Of a stretch of 51,682 nucleotides of DNA, positions 1-10,084 are shown piece by piece. A model generated the notes under the pieces. The model had not been told where the DNA came from, ran no database searches, and was given only the letters and a program-made list of their open reading frames with translations. The first letter of the stretch is position 1. The number at the start of each line of letters is the position of its first letter. Source of the stretch: an uncultured Alteromonadales bacterium (GTDB lineage: Bacteria; Pseudomonadota; Gammaproteobacteria; Pseudomonadales; Cellvibrionaceae); NCBI GenBank assembly GCA_937864365.1, contig CALMJT010000200.1:1-51682 (forward strand). Reading direction: 5' to 3'. The translations under genes were made by a program, and so were the position numbers.

Positions 1-503
1 TCGTGGGCCATAAATTCTGGCACCGCTTGTAAGCGCTTAATGTAGTTTTGGTAATCTTTATCGGTAAACAGTGGCGCCTGGCCTAAAAAATACGCCAATT
101 CTAGGTGTGGGCCGGAGCGATTGGTGATGTTAAATAAATCGGTTTTATGAATGTGTTCGCCAACATTTACGTTTAATTCATGGGTGAGTAATTCGTAATT
201 TAATTGGTTTTTAGGGGTTAGCGAGTTGAGATTTAGCTTCGCTAATTTGGTTAATAATTTACTTTGAAAATCGCTGTGTGCGACTAAACCTTCTAGCGAG
301 TTCTCGGGTAGCTTATCGTTGTATCGCAAATCGCCGTAGTCAGATGCTTGAAACGGATGTGTTTGTAAGAAATATTGCCAGTGTTCGTCGAGCAGTTTTT
401 CGAATTTTTTGTTTTCGTCGGCGTGAGACGAGGCGCTAAATGCGAAGCAGCTGGCGAGAGCCACTACTTTGAACGAACGAATTTTTTGAGTCAGCAGTTT
501 CAT
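1..503 (-). CDS. DUF885 family secreted protein, N-terminal part
   Basis: This gene runs off the left edge; only about 167 N-terminal codons are present. It starts at the ATG at 503 and begins MKLLTQKIRSFKVVALASCF, a basic stretch and hydrophobic core followed by SASSHADE, which reads as a Sec signal peptide. The mature part contains HWQYFLQTHPFQASDYGD, LNYELLTHEL and a YFLGQAPLF-like segment. This is typical of the start of DUF885 proteins, which are exported and thought to be metallopeptidase-like carboxypeptidases; the metal-binding part would lie outside the window. The frame is open from 503 to the edge. The family call comes from memory of the N-terminal pattern. Confidence 0.7.
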   Translation of the reverse strand, partial: MKLLTQKIRSFKVVALASCFAFSASSHADENKKFEKLLDEHWQYFLQTHPFQASDYGDLRYNDKLPENSLEGLVAHSDFQSKLLTKLAKLNLNSLTPKNQLNYELLTHELNVNVGEHIHKTDLFNITNRSGPHLELAYFLGQAPLFTDKDYQNYIKRLQAVPEFMAH

Positions 504-761
504 GGTCGCCCTTTTAGGCTAAAAGTTAAAATCAACGTACGATTTAAGAAATCTGTTGTAAATGACGAACCAAAAACCAGCTTCCCGAAATTCGTCAGAG
601 CTTACTATCCATTTTGGGAGTGTTTAGGAATTGCATAGTGAGTGAGGTTGTTGTGCTAGAAACACATCCTTGTGTTTTTTAGGCGATATACCTGATAGAA
701 ACCTTGTTTGCTCAGAGCTTCTGACTTGTTGTTATCGTGATGTATTGTTATCGCGATGTGC

Positions 762-2399
762 CTACCGATTTGTAGATACCGTTGGTAAAAACTGCGGTGC
801 TTTAAACGCTTGATGACCTTGCTCAAAGGCGTAGGCGTAGTTGATTAGCTCGGAATCGCTCCATTTCGCGCCAAAAAACAATAACCCGACGGGTAAACCG
901 TGATCAAATCCGGCGGGAACGGTAATGGCTGGATAGCCAGAGACCGCAGCCGGTGACGATGAACCATAAATTTTGCCGTCACCCAATACCGGGTCAATAG
1001 GTGGTGCGGGTGTGTAGGCTGGGGCAATAAGCGCGTCGAGTTTATGCATTTGGAGTGCAGCATCAATACCTTCTGGGCCGCTTAGGCGCTTGGCAATTTG
1101 CAGTGCTTTTAAATATTCTTCGTTCGATAAAGCGCCTTTGTTATTCGCTAATATCAACGTATTTTGGCCAAAAAACGGTAATTCTTGATCGGCGTGTTGT
1201 TGATTAAAAGCAATAATATCGTCGAGGTTTTTAATGTTTTTGTCGCCGCGTTTAGCCAAGTATTGATTGATATCGTGCTTAAAGTCGTAGAGTAAAACCG
1301 TAAATTCCGCCGCTGAATATTCGCCGTAATTAGGCAAATCCACTTCTACTAATTCTGCGCCCAAAGCTTCAAGTGTTGTAACCGCTTTGGCAAAAACCGC
1401 GTCGGTGCCTTCGTGACGGCCGGTAAAGTGGCTGACAATGCCTAAACGTTTGCCTTGAAGACTCGTCTGGCTAAGACCCGCGGCAAAGTCGCGTTTGTGT
1501 TTGTTGGCCTGCGCCGTGTAAGGATCGCTTCGGTCTGTTCCGGCAATAATCGACAGCAACATGGCGGCGTCGGTTACGGTTTTTGCCATGGGTCCGGCGG
1601 TGTCTTGGCTGTGTGATAGCGGAATAATGCCGCTGCGGCTGACCAATCCCAGCGTTGGTTTGATTCCAACAATGCCATTCATAGACGACGGGCACAAAAT
1701 CGAGCCATCGGTTTCGGTGCCTATGGCCAGCGGTGCGAATCCGGCCGCAACAGCAACAGCACTGCCAGAGCTAGAGCCACAGGGGCTGCGATCGGTGACG
1801 AAGGCGTTTTTGGTTTGCCCGCCGCGGCCACTCCAGCCACTGATCGACGGTGACGAGCGGAAATTGGCCCATTCGCTTAAATTGGTTTTACCAAAAATCA
1901 GCGCGCCCGATTCACGCAGCTGTTTCACAATAAAGGCGTCATTTTTGGCGGGATTATTCATTAATGCCAGCGAGCCCGCGGTGGTTAGCATCTTGTCGCC
2001 GGTATCGATATTGTCTTTTAACAGTACCGGTAGTCCGTGCAGCGCAGACTGTGGTGATTTGCTATCGAGTTCTTTGGCGATGGCAACATAATCGGGATTC
2101 AACTCGACAACGGCATTCAGGGTTGGGCCGCTGTCGTCAACTTGCGCGATGCGTTTGGCATAGATGTTTGCCAGTGTTTCGACGCTGAGTTTTTTCTTGG
2201 CGATCTGGCGGCTTAAAACATCACCGTTGAGGTACACCGTATCTTCAAAGGTATCTGGCGAGGGTTTGGATTTTTGCAGCGACTGCCCAAAAGACGCAGT
2301 CGAGTTGAAGAGTAAGGCGCCTAAACTTAACGCACAAATACGCTTAGCTAATTGGCGAGTTGACTGAGATTTTGGGTTGGAAAAAGGAATCGGTACCAA
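762..2399 (-). CDS. Secreted amidase-signature enzyme (GatA/AmiC-like)
   Basis: A 545-residue amidase-signature family hydrolase that cleaves amide bonds; the substrate cannot be told from sequence. Residues 1-39 form an N-terminal export signal (basic RQLAKR, then ICALSLGALLF, then ASFG), so it probably acts in the periplasm. The catalytic triad region is visible: Lys128 in LLKDNIDTG, the Ser-rich loop SPCGSSSGSAV at 205-215, and the nucleophile Ser233 in TETDGSILCPSS. Length fits a single-domain amidase with a leader. The start is a TTG, chosen because AGGAG lies seven bases upstream and the next in-frame start would remove the leader. A GatA role in tRNA amidation is unlikely because the protein is exported and no gatB or gatC is nearby. 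Confidence 0.9.
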   Translation of the reverse strand: MVPIPFSNPKSQSTRQLAKRICALSLGALLFNSTASFGQSLQKSKPSPDTFEDTVYLNGDVLSRQIAKKKLSVETLANIYAKRIAQVDDSGPTLNAVVELNPDYVAIAKELDSKSPQSALHGLPVLLKDNIDTGDKMLTTAGSLALMNNPAKNDAFIVKQLRESGALIFGKTNLSEWANFRSSPSISGWSGRGGQTKNAFVTDRSPCGSSSGSAVAVAAGFAPLAIGTETDGSILCPSSMNGIVGIKPTLGLVSRSGIIPLSHSQDTAGPMAKTVTDAAMLLSIIAGTDRSDPYTAQANKHKRDFAAGLSQTSLQGKRLGIVSHFTGRHEGTDAVFAKAVTTLEALGAELVEVDLPNYGEYSAAEFTVLLYDFKHDINQYLAKRGDKNIKNLDDIIAFNQQHADQELPFFGQNTLILANNKGALSNEEYLKALQIAKRLSGPEGIDAALQMHKLDALIAPAYTPAPPIDPVLGDGKIYGSSSPAAVSGYPAITVPAGFDHGLPVGLLFFGAKWSDSELINYAYAFEQGHQAFKAPQFLPTVSTNR

Positions 2400-2491
2400 G
2401 GTTGTCTCCTAGCGGAATGCTTTTTCAATGAATTAAGCATAACACAGGGAAAATTTTTGTTGGTTTGCCGTAAGCGTTTAACCGTAAAGCC

Positions 2492-3691
2492 TTAATCTTG
2501 ATTTTTGTCGGTGGGGTCTGGCGACGACTTTTTCGGTGAAATCGTAATAATTGGAATAACGTGAGACTGACTAACGCTGTTATCTAAAGCCGCGCTTGAT
2601 GCTGGCTGATCGGCAGTTTGTGTTTGTTGTTTTTGTTGTGCTGTGCGGAGAGTAACGGTAGCTATTTCAGTATCGGTAATTATTTTAGTATCGAGCGTAT
2701 CGCTGGTGACTTCTATGCTTTTTGTGGTGTCATCGGTCGTAAAAACATGATCTTTACTGCTTTGATAAAAACTGGGTTTCTTAACCTTCTCGGCAATAAT
2801 TTGCCCGGTTAATAATATTGGGCCAAGGAGTCCCGCTGCTCCTTGTTGTGCTTCTATATAATCCAGATCGTTGGTCACTTCACGTTGATGCGCCGCGATA
2901 ATACTTTTATCAATGTTTTGGTCGGATTTAATGGCATGCAGTTGTTGTTCTAACGCAATTAAACGATTCCTTTCTTGAGCATCAATAGATTCGGGCTTGA
3001 ATTCGCTGATTTTAAACGCTTGCGAATTAATATTGATGGTGCTGGTATCACTGCCTTCTAGTGTGTTCGAGCCTTTATTACAAACCACAATTTGCGATTT
3101 TTGGTCATTGAGCGTGCAGTTATCGTTGGCGAGGTTTTTAACGATATCCGCATCTTGCACAGCTTGATTAAATTCGGCATTAACCGCCGATTGTATTTGC
3201 TGCTGCAAGCTGAAAAGCTGGCGAGGTTTTGACGTATTTTTAGTGGTTTCTTTTTGGGGTGCGTCAGGCTCTGTGATAGTTTCGGTAATAGGTGCTTCAA
3301 TAATTGGATTGATTACCGGCGGCTGTTGAACCACGTTTTCTGGAGTTATTTGTTCTGGAGTTATTTGTTCTGGAATTGTTTGTTTTGGCACTGTTTGTTC
3401 TGAAGCGATTTGTTCCGGCTCCGGTTGAGGTATCGGTTTTGGTGTTTCTACTAAATCGCTACCAATAATTGATTCTTCGGTTTTGGTTAAATCTGGCTCG
3501 TCGATTTTTGGAATAGCTAAAAGTTGCGGTGTTAAATCGATAGATAAGGTGGTTGATGTAATTTGAGGTGCAAAAGTCGATTGGCGTGGCAGCGAAAAAA
3601 ACGCATCAATAAAAAGAAATAAAACCGCATGAGCAATGCCGCTCAGTGCCAGCGCTAGGCCGAGTATGGTTCGATTCGATGGTATTTTCAC
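2492..3691 (-). CDS. Membrane-anchored Pro/Glu-rich protein with TonB-like N-terminus
   Basis: A 399-residue protein I do not recognise as a full family. It begins with a short basic start and one hydrophobic segment (about residues 9-32, containing LSGIAHAVLFLF). This resembles the N-terminal anchor of TonB-type energy transducers. A long low-complexity stretch rich in Pro, Glu, Gln and Thr follows (about 75-150) with pentapeptide-like repeats of the form PEQIT/PKQTI, suited to crossing the periplasm. The C-terminal part is polar, with two Cys in CTLNDQKSQIVVC, and lacks the usual TonB C-terminal domain. The start codon is GTG, inside a 9-bp inverted repeat. Role unknown. Confidence 0.6.
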   Translation of the reverse strand: MKIPSNRTILGLALALSGIAHAVLFLFIDAFFSLPRQSTFAPQITSTTLSIDLTPQLLAIPKIDEPDLTKTEESIIGSDLVETPKPIPQPEPEQIASEQTVPKQTIPEQITPEQITPENVVQQPPVINPIIEAPITETITEPDAPQKETTKNTSKPRQLFSLQQQIQSAVNAEFNQAVQDADIVKNLANDNCTLNDQKSQIVVCNKGSNTLEGSDTSTININSQAFKISEFKPESIDAQERNRLIALEQQLHAIKSDQNIDKSIIAAHQREVTNDLDYIEAQQGAAGLLGPILLTGQIIAEKVKKPSFYQSSKDHVFTTDDTTKSIEVTSDTLDTKIITDTEIATVTLRTAQQKQQTQTADQPASSAALDNSVSQSHVIPIITISPKKSSPDPTDKNQD

Positions 3692-3725
3692 CCGTGAGTC
3701 CTTCTTTATGTATACTACGGGTGAA
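3687..3725 (-). promoter_or_regulatory. Inverted repeat over the start of the TonB-like gene
   Basis: TTCACCCGT at 3687-3695 and ACGGGTGAA at 3717-3725 are perfect 9-bp complements separated by 21 bases. One arm contains the GTG start codon of the minus-strand gene, and the likely Shine-Dalgarno AAGGA falls in the loop. In RNA this could hide the start codon; in DNA it could be a dimeric regulator site. Function is inferred only from position. Confidence 0.4.
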
Positions 3726-3882
3726 GTGATAGTCCTTTCAGAGAATGAAAAAGAGCCGTTATCTTTTAATTACTCTGATGCACACGTAGTGTCCATCCGA
3801 CCGGTTGGCGCATTTAGAGTTCATCAAAAAGTAATCAAATTTTGTAAGCTGATCTACCGGGAGTAAACGCTCTGCACAGCGC

Positions 3883-4650
3883 TTAAAGACTGATAGCGTT
3901 ATTCACGTAAATAGCCATTTCTATATTCGTTTCGCTGCCGGTATACACTTTGGGTTGGTAACCGAGCTCATCGGGTACCAATTCCAGCCAATTCCAACCG
4001 GGTTGGGCAATGGTGAGGTTCTCGGTATGCAGATCGGTAGATATGTCGCCCTTAATAACGCAAGGTTTTGAGAAATACACCAAAATTAAATGATTACCAC
4101 TGTGTTTATTGATAAAACCGCCGCCGCCGGGTTCTGAATTGGGAAAGCCGTGAAAGGTGCCTACACGAATAAGAGCCGTGTCTGCGGGGCGGATATTCAT
4201 TTTTGATGAAGGCTTTGCGATGTCCTGCGGCGATTCAGGCAAATCTAACTGAAATTGTTTTTGTGTAACGACCACTTCTGCCAACATTTGATTGTTAGGT
4301 GTGCCGACCAGACCTCCGGGAATTGCAGGAAACCAGAGCGTTAATCCTTCATCTACGGTTTCTAATAAAAGTGGTGCACGGCTGGTGGAGTACTTTTGGT
4401 AGGTTAAGGTAAATGAAGCTGGTTTCACGGTTTGTTGTTCAAGAACGATCAAGGGGTCGCAACCGTGCAACATAAAGCTTATTAATAGCAGGCCAATGGT
4501 GCGCTTGTAGGTTGGCCCTCGATCAGTTCGTGATTGAGTCAGTCGTGATTGTATGAATTCGATAGCGAACTTTACCTTTGGTAACAAAAATTTGTCGCGA
4601 TCTGTGGAATGAATTTGCATAGTGGCGCTCAAATGGTTTTCTGTTTTCAT
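3883..4650 (-). CDS. Putative lipoprotein, unknown function
   Basis: A 255-residue protein with no recognised family. About 57 residues precede a clear lipoprotein-like segment, IGLLLISFMLHGCDP, whose LHGC fits a lipobox. Either the leader is unusually long or translation starts at a non-ATG codon closer to the lipobox; I see no good internal start. The ATG at 4650 is preferred to the TTG one codon upstream. The rest is beta-rich with Pro and Gly turns (PGGLVGTPNN, GFPNSEPGGGG). The gene is divergent from the YdjM-like gene, with a spacer of about 30 bp. Confidence 0.6.
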   Translation of the reverse strand: MKTENHLSATMQIHSTDRDKFLLPKVKFAIEFIQSRLTQSRTDRGPTYKRTIGLLLISFMLHGCDPLIVLEQQTVKPASFTLTYQKYSTSRAPLLLETVDEGLTLWFPAIPGGLVGTPNNQMLAEVVVTQKQFQLDLPESPQDIAKPSSKMNIRPADTALIRVGTFHGFPNSEPGGGGFINKHSGNHLILVYFSKPCVIKGDISTDLHTENLTIAQPGWNWLELVPDELGYQPKVYTGSETNIEMAIYVNNAISL

Positions 4651-4681
4651 CAATTGACTGAACTATATTTCTTTAGATTTC

Positions 4682-5191
4682 ATGGTTATTGCCCATTTAC
4701 CCTCGGGTTATTTACTGTCGCGTTTTTTGTTTGATCGCTTAGGTTTGTCGAGCGGCTCTACGGGCATTTTGATGTTTTTGGGGCTTCTAGGAGCAATATT
4801 TCCTGATTTTGACCTGATCTATTTTTACTGGGTCGATCATGGCTTAGTGCATCATCATCGCTATTTTATACACTGGCCCAGCTTTTGGCTGTTGTTGAGC
4901 ATCATTTCTGTGCTTTGGCTAAAATTATCGCCACTTTGGATCTCGGCATCCACAGTAAAATACGCGCCGTTATTTTTTAGTCTCGGCGGTCTTTCGCACG
5001 TATTTTTAGATGCCTACGTCGGCGATCTTTGGTTATTCGCGCCCTTTTACGATAAATCCTTCTCTCTGTTTCACGTGCCTGCACGTTACAAACCATGGTG
5101 GTTAAACTTTATTTGGCATTGGACATTTATCGCCGAGTTACTTCTGTGTGTCTGGGCAGGCATTGTTTATAAGAAAAGAGGTTTATTGTAA
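4682..5191 (+). CDS. YdjM/DUF457-like membrane-bound metal-dependent hydrolase
   Basis: A 169-residue integral membrane protein with about four hydrophobic segments. It carries the acidic and His-rich pattern of the DUF457/YdjM family: an early His (MVIAHLPSGYLLSR), GAIFPDFDLIYF, the cluster HGLVHHHRYFIHW, and LSHVFLDAYVGD. These His and Asp residues are the probable metal ligands at the membrane face. Family members are called metal-dependent hydrolases, but their substrates are generally unknown. The length is normal. No strong Shine-Dalgarno precedes the ATG. The gene is followed by a hairpin terminator shared with typA. Confidence 0.8.
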   Translation: MVIAHLPSGYLLSRFLFDRLGLSSGSTGILMFLGLLGAIFPDFDLIYFYWVDHGLVHHHRYFIHWPSFWLLLSIISVLWLKLSPLWISASTVKYAPLFFSLGGLSHVFLDAYVGDLWLFAPFYDKSFSLFHVPARYKPWWLNFIWHWTFIAELLLCVWAGIVYKKRGLL

Positions 5192-5298
5192 GGCGTTGGT
5201 GTTTGAGTTATCGGTGGAAATTGCTGATTTGCTCGGCCTTGGGTAACTGGAGTCTCTAGGTTAATTAGAGTTTTTATAAGTTCGCAGCGGTTAAAACC

Positions 5299-5326
5299 AA
5301 AAAAGGCCAGCGTAAGCTGACCTTTT
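5299..5326. terminator. Bidirectional hairpin terminator between the YdjM-like gene and typA
   Basis: AAAAGGCCAGC at 5301-5311 pairs with GCTGACCTTTT at 5316-5326, with one mismatch and a GTAA loop. It is flanked by A and T runs and lies between the 3' ends of two convergent genes. Confidence 0.8.
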
Positions 5327-5361
5327 CGGTGTTCAATAAATACGTCGTTATTTTTAACGTA

Positions 5362-7170
5362 TTATTTTTTCGCGCGTTTACGTTCGTTTTCGGTTAACAA
5401 CTTCTTGCGAATACGAATGCTTTTTGGTGTTACTTCTACCAATTCATCGTCTTCAATAAACTCCAACGCCTGCTCAAGGGTGTGCTTGATAGGTGGTGTT
5501 AGGGTTAAGGCTTCGTCGGTACCGGCAGCACGAATGTTGGTTAGCTGTTTGGCTTTGGTTGGGTTAACCACAAGATCGTTGGCGCGTGAGTGAATACCAA
5601 TCACCTGACCTTCGTACACATCAACCGCGTGACCTAAGAATAAACGACCGCGGTCTTGAAGGCTGAACAATGCGTAAGCCAAGGTTTTACCCTTAACCAT
5701 GCTCACCAACACACCGTTTTGGCGTTTGGCAACATCGCCTTCTTTCACTGGGCCGTAGTGATCGAAGATACTGGTCATGATGCCTGAACCAGAGGTAAGT
5801 GTTAGGAACAAACCACGGAAACCGATCAGACCGCGTGAAGGAACGATGAACTGCAAGCGCACACGACCTTTACCGTCTGGCTCCATGTTGGTCAATTCGC
5901 CTTTACGAAGACCAAATTCTTCCATTACCGCACCTTGGTGCTGGTCTTCGATATCGATAACTACGGCTTCGTAGGGCTCAAGAACTTCGCCATCAACAAT
6001 TTTTTGAACCACTTCAGGACGTGAAACGCCAAGCTCAAAACCTTCACGACGCATATTTTCGATGAGCACCGACAAGTGCAATTCACCACGACCAGAAACG
6101 ATAAATTTATCGGCGGTGTCGCCTTGTTCTACACGTAATGCAACGTTGTGGATAAGTTCTTGATCCAAGCGCTCTTTGATATTGCGCGAGGTTACAAACT
6201 TACCTTCAAGGCCCGCAAACGGAGAATCGTTTACCATAAAGGTCATGCTTACGGTTGGTTCGTCAACGCTCAATGCTGGTAAGGCTTCTACGTTATCTGG
6301 ATCACACAAGGTGTCAGAAATAGAAAGCTTATCGATACCGGTGATACAAACGATATCACCTGCGGTTGCTTGTGGTGTGTCGATACGTTCAAGACCAAGG
6401 TAGCCTTTAACGTTTAAAACCTTACCTTTACGGGTAGAGCCGTCGGCAGATTTCACAACCACTTGTTGGTTTGGTGATAATTTACCGCGAGTAATACGGC
6501 CAACACCGATAACACCTACGTAGCTGTCGTAATCCAATGCAGAAATTTGCATTTGGAAAGGACCTTCTGGATCTACGTCTGGTGGTGGTACACGGTCAAC
6601 AATCATTTGGTACAACGGCGTCATGTCTTCGGCCAAGTTTTCTGGATCATCACCAGCAACGCCGTTAAGTGCAGATGCGTAGATAACTGGGAAATCTAAT
6701 TGCTCGTCGGTTGCGCCAAGGTTGTCGAACAAATCGAATACTTGGTCCATAACCCAATCTGGACGCGCACCTGGGCGGTCAACCTTGTTGATAACAACAA
6801 TGGGCTTTAGGCCGCGCTCAAACGCTTTTGAAGTTACGAAACGCGTTTGTGGCATTGGCCCGTCTACGGCGTCAACCAACAAACACACACTGTCTACCAT
6901 CGACAATACGCGCTCTACTTCGCCGCCGAAGTCGGCGTGCCCAGGGGTGTCTACGATGTTGATGCGGTAGTCATTCCAACGGATGGCGGTGTTTTTCGCC
7001 AAAATGGTGATTCCACGTTCCTTCTCTTGATCGTTGGAGTCCATGATGCGCTCTGCGCCAACATCTTTACGGTCTAGGGTGCCGGATTGGCTCAACAACT
7101 TATCAACGAGGGTGGTTTTGCCATGGTCAACGTGGGCAATAATGGCAATGTTTCTTAACTTCTCAATCAC
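5362..7170 (-). CDS. typA: Ribosome-associated GTPase TypA/BipA
   Basis: A translational GTPase of the EF-G superfamily that binds ribosomes and supports 50S assembly and stress or low-temperature growth. The G motifs are intact: G1 AHVDHGKTT just after the start, switch [13 protein letters not shown]3 [16 protein letters not shown]4 NKVDRPGA. They are followed by the EF-Tu-like domain II, EF-G-like domains and the TypA-specific C-terminal domain ([27 protein letters not shown]). I chose the GTG at 7170, which gives [17 protein letters not shown] as in E. coli BipA (602 aa). A TTG at 7191 would add seven residues. The C-terminus ends in a basic [15 protein letters not shown]. Confidence 0.97.
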   Translation of the reverse strand: MIEKLRNIAIIAHVDHGKTTLVDKLLSQSGTLDRKDVGAERIMDSNDQEKERGITILAKNTAIRWNDYRINIVDTPGHADFGGEVERVLSMVDSVCLLVDAVDGPMPQTRFVTSKAFERGLKPIVVINKVDRPGARPDWVMDQVFDLFDNLGATDEQLDFPVIYASALNGVAGDDPENLAEDMTPLYQMIVDRVPPPDVDPEGPFQMQISALDYDSYVGVIGVGRITRGKLSPNQQVVVKSADGSTRKGKVLNVKGYLGLERIDTPQATAGDIVCITGIDKLSISDTLCDPDNVEALPALSVDEPTVSMTFMVNDSPFAGLEGKFVTSRNIKERLDQELIHNVALRVEQGDTADKFIVSGRGELHLSVLIENMRREGFELGVSRPEVVQKIVDGEVLEPYEAVVIDIEDQHQGAVMEEFGLRKGELTNMEPDGKGRVRLQFIVPSRGLIGFRGLFLTLTSGSGIMTSIFDHYGPVKEGDVAKRQNGVLVSMVKGKTLAYALFSLQDRGRLFLGHAVDVYEGQVIGIHSRANDLVVNPTKAKQLTNIRAAGTDEALTLTPPIKHTLEQALEFIEDDELVEVTPKSIRIRKKLLTENERKRAKK

Positions 7171-7591
7171 AGGAAAATCTCTGGTGGGCAAAAATTGGCC
7201 GCGATTATACCCATGGTCTATGACTTAAAATAGGCCTAGTTGGACTTGAAAGAGAATCTTTTGTTGTTTTATTAAGCTTTGCCGAAAATATTCGGGCAAA
7301 TCTGCGATTTTCAGAGGTTTTCGACAATTTTAGCGTTTTATCGGCAAGAATTAATTTGAAGTATTTTTTGATCAATATTCGTAGTCACGTTGGTGAATGC
7401 TTTTTTCCTGAATTGCAGGTATTTATAGCGACCGCTGACATTTGAGAATGGTTTTAGGATTGTTAGAATTCCGATCTTAAGTGGTGGCCTTTCGCTGACA
7501 GCGATATCGGTGACAAGGCGTGAGGTTCTCGGTATAAGTAGGGTCTCTTAAATATCTATTCACAGAAACAGTAATTGTTAAAGGGTAATCC
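7171..7591. other. Divergent spacer between typA and rep
   Basis: About 420 bp without a credible gene. It must contain the promoters of typA (minus) and rep (plus), but no pair of boxes close to consensus could be assigned with confidence. Confidence 0.5.
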
Positions 7592-9607
7592 GTGACACAG
7601 CTTAATCCCAGACAACGCCAAGCCGTTCATTATGTTGATGGGCCGTGTTTAGTGCTCGCCGGTGCCGGGAGTGGTAAAACCAGCGTGATTACCCGAAAGA
7701 TCGCTCATCTCATCGAAAACTGCGACATTCCCGCGCGTAATATTGCGGCGCTTACCTTTACCAATAAGGCCGCCCGTGAGATGAAAGAGCGCGCCACAAA
7801 ATTGGTAAAAGGCTCTGCGGCAAAAGGCTTAACCGTATCTACCTTTCATAATTTAGGCTTGAATATTATTCGCCGCGAATATCGACATTTGGGTTACAAA
7901 CCCGGATTTTCGATTTTTGACGGTGAAGATTCGCGAGCGCTACTGAAAGAATTAATGCTCAAAGACGGCGATTTAGACACCGATCTGCTCGATTTAACCC
8001 AGCATCAAATTTCGAATTGGAAAAATGATCAGGTGCATCCGGGCATTGCCATCAGTAAGGCAGAAAGCGAAGGCGAGCAAAAAATTGCCTATGTGTATCA
8101 ACGCTACAATCAAGCGTTACACGCCTACAATGCCGTTGATTTTGACGATTTAATTTTGGTACCAGTAAATCTGTTTTCTGAAAACGAAGAGGTGCTTCGC
8201 CACTGGCAGCGCAAAATCCGTTATTTATTGGTCGATGAATATCAAGATACCAACAACGCTCAGTATTTGTTGGTTAAACAGTTGGTTGGTGGTCGCGGTT
8301 CATTAACCGTGGTGGGTGACGATGACCAATCCATTTACGCATGGCGTGGCGCTCGTCCCGAAAACATGAGCTTGTTAAAGGTCGATTTTCCCAATTTAGA
8401 AGTGATTAAGTTGGAGCAAAATTATCGTTCCACACAACGTATTCTAAAAACCGCTAACCACTTGATCGCCAATAATCCCCACGAATTTGAAAAAACGCTG
8501 TGGAGTGATAAATCCATTGGCGAACCCATTCGGATTATTAAATGCGCTAATGAAGAAGCCGAGGCCGAACGGGTTGCTAACGAAATTGTTACTCAGCGTT
8601 TGCAGCGTCAGGCTAAGTTTCACGATTTTGCTATCTTGTATCGCAGTAACCACCAAGCGCGTTTGATGGAATTAAAGCTGCAACATCATCAAATTCCTTA
8701 CGCCATGAGTGGCGGTACCTCATTTTTTGCACGCACCGAAATTAAAGACATCATGGCGTATTTGCGTTTAGTGGTGAATCCCGATGACGACAATGCCTTT
8801 TTGCGTATCATCAATACGCCGCGCCGACAAATTGGTCCAAGCACCTTAGAAGTTTTGGGGCGGTACGCAACTTCGCGAGAAATCAGTTTATTTACGGCCT
8901 GCGACGAAATGGGTTTGCAATCGCAAATCCCTGAAAATGCTCTAGAGCGGATTCGCCGTTTTTGTCATTGGTTAATGAACATCAGCTTACGTGCAGAAAC
9001 CGACGAAGCCATGGCCGCCATTCGCGAAATGGTTGAAGACATCGACTACCAAGGTTGGTTACACCAAAATGCCAGCAGCTCCAAGGTTGCCGAGCGCCGC
9101 ATGGAAAACGTCTATTACCTGCTGGATTCTATCGGTCGAATGCTCACTCCCGAAGATCCATCACGGGAGCCGATTTCATTAAAAGACGCCATTACTAAAC
9201 TGGTATTAATGGATCTTTTAGACCGACAAGAAGAAGAGGAAACCCAAGATCAAGTGCAAATGCTGACGCTACACGCCTCTAAAGGTTTGGAGTTTCCTCA
9301 CGTTTTTATTTTGGGCTTAGAAGAAGACATTTTACCGCACAGAAACAGTATCGAAGAAGAAAACGTAGAAGAAGAACGTCGTTTAGCATATGTGGGAATT
9401 ACCCGGGCCCAGCGCAGTTTAACGCTAATGTTAGCGTCTAAACGCAAGCAATACGGCGAGGTTATGGAGACCAGCGAAAGCCGGTTTTTAGAGGAGCTGC
9501 CGGCAGACGAAGTGGAGCGAGAAGGATTTGGTCAATCTAGCCCAGAGCAAAATCAGCAAAAAGGTCGTGATACGCTGAATAATTTAATGGCGATGTTCGA
9601 CGACTAA
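7592..9607 (+). CDS. rep: ATP-dependent DNA helicase Rep
   Basis: A superfamily 1A 3'-5' DNA helicase of 671 residues. It helps replication forks pass protein roadblocks and acts in restart. Motifs in order: Q motif LNPRQRQAV, Walker A GAGSGKT at 24-30, TFTNKAAREM, motif II DEYQDTN, motif III GDDDQSIYAWRGA, motif IV QNYRST, motif V TLHASKGLEF and motif VI RRLAYVGITRAQ. The start MTQLNPRQRQAVHY resembles E. coli Rep (MRLNPGQQQAV) rather than UvrD or PcrA, and the length fits Rep. The start codon is GTG with AAAGGG upstream. The gene is transcribed alone, with its 3' end 19 bp from a convergent gene. Confidence 0.95.
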   Translation: MTQLNPRQRQAVHYVDGPCLVLAGAGSGKTSVITRKIAHLIENCDIPARNIAALTFTNKAAREMKERATKLVKGSAAKGLTVSTFHNLGLNIIRREYRHLGYKPGFSIFDGEDSRALLKELMLKDGDLDTDLLDLTQHQISNWKNDQVHPGIAISKAESEGEQKIAYVYQRYNQALHAYNAVDFDDLILVPVNLFSENEEVLRHWQRKIRYLLVDEYQDTNNAQYLLVKQLVGGRGSLTVVGDDDQSIYAWRGARPENMSLLKVDFPNLEVIKLEQNYRSTQRILKTANHLIANNPHEFEKTLWSDKSIGEPIRIIKCANEEAEAERVANEIVTQRLQRQAKFHDFAILYRSNHQARLMELKLQHHQIPYAMSGGTSFFARTEIKDIMAYLRLVVNPDDDNAFLRIINTPRRQIGPSTLEVLGRYATSREISLFTACDEMGLQSQIPENALERIRRFCHWLMNISLRAETDEAMAAIREMVEDIDYQGWLHQNASSSKVAERRMENVYYLLDSIGRMLTPEDPSREPISLKDAITKLVLMDLLDRQEEEETQDQVQMLTLHASKGLEFPHVFILGLEEDILPHRNSIEEENVEEERRLAYVGITRAQRSLTLMLASKRKQYGEVMETSESRFLEELPADEVEREGFGQSSPEQNQQKGRDTLNNLMAMFDD

Positions 9608-9626
9608 CTGTACGAACCGAGCTATG

Positions 9627-10010
9627 TTATTCGGTTAAATTTAATGAGTAACTGGCTTGGCCCGCTTCACCCGAAGTAAACGTTCCCGTGCCGGTTAGCG
9701 TACTCAGCTCATCGGTGCCCGAATTGGCAACAAAGGTAAACTCACTGCTTGCGACACCCTTTTCAAATTTTCCCGTATGTTGAAGGGTAATGCTGCCGGA
9801 CTTGCCGTTAATTGTTCCAGTAATCACTTCAAAACCAACAAATAGCGCACTGCTTGCAGTTTGATAAGACATTAAATAGGTTAATTCGCTGCTGCCTTCG
9901 ATTTCGCCTTGGTATTGCTGGGTAATCTTTGCCAAGCTTTTTTTCGATCCGTCGGAGTTTTCTAGGTAGGGTGATTCATCCCACTGGGTAATCTGAAAGA
10001 GATTGCTCAT
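9627..10010 (-). CDS. DUF3224 domain protein
   Basis: A 127-residue protein covering one whole DUF3224 domain, a small beta-barrel fold related to allene oxide cyclase. Typical features are ITQWDESPYLE near the start, GEIEGSSELTYLMSYQ, the GFEVITGTINGKSGSITLQH core and the LTGTGTF C-terminal strand. There is no signal peptide, so it should be cytosolic. Function in the family is unknown. AGGAG lies eight bases upstream of the ATG. Confidence 0.85.
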   Translation of the reverse strand: MSNLFQITQWDESPYLENSDGSKKSLAKITQQYQGEIEGSSELTYLMSYQTASSALFVGFEVITGTINGKSGSITLQHTGKFEKGVASSEFTFVANSGTDELSTLTGTGTFTSGEAGQASYSLNLTE

Positions 10011-10084
10011 GATGTTGCTCCTTTTATAGTGTGCCGTTTAAAGTACAGTGTGCCGTTTAAAGCCATGAATTATTGGCAGTCATT

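Noticed and set aside
1561-2091. 176-codon plus-strand ORF opposite the amidase gene
   Set aside because: It overlaps the catalytic core coding region of the amidase, which has clear family motifs; the antisense product is compositionally odd.
2492-3691. Calling this gene tonB
   Set aside because: Only the N-terminal anchor and Pro-rich stretch resemble TonB; the conserved C-terminal domain is absent and no ExbB/ExbD genes are nearby.
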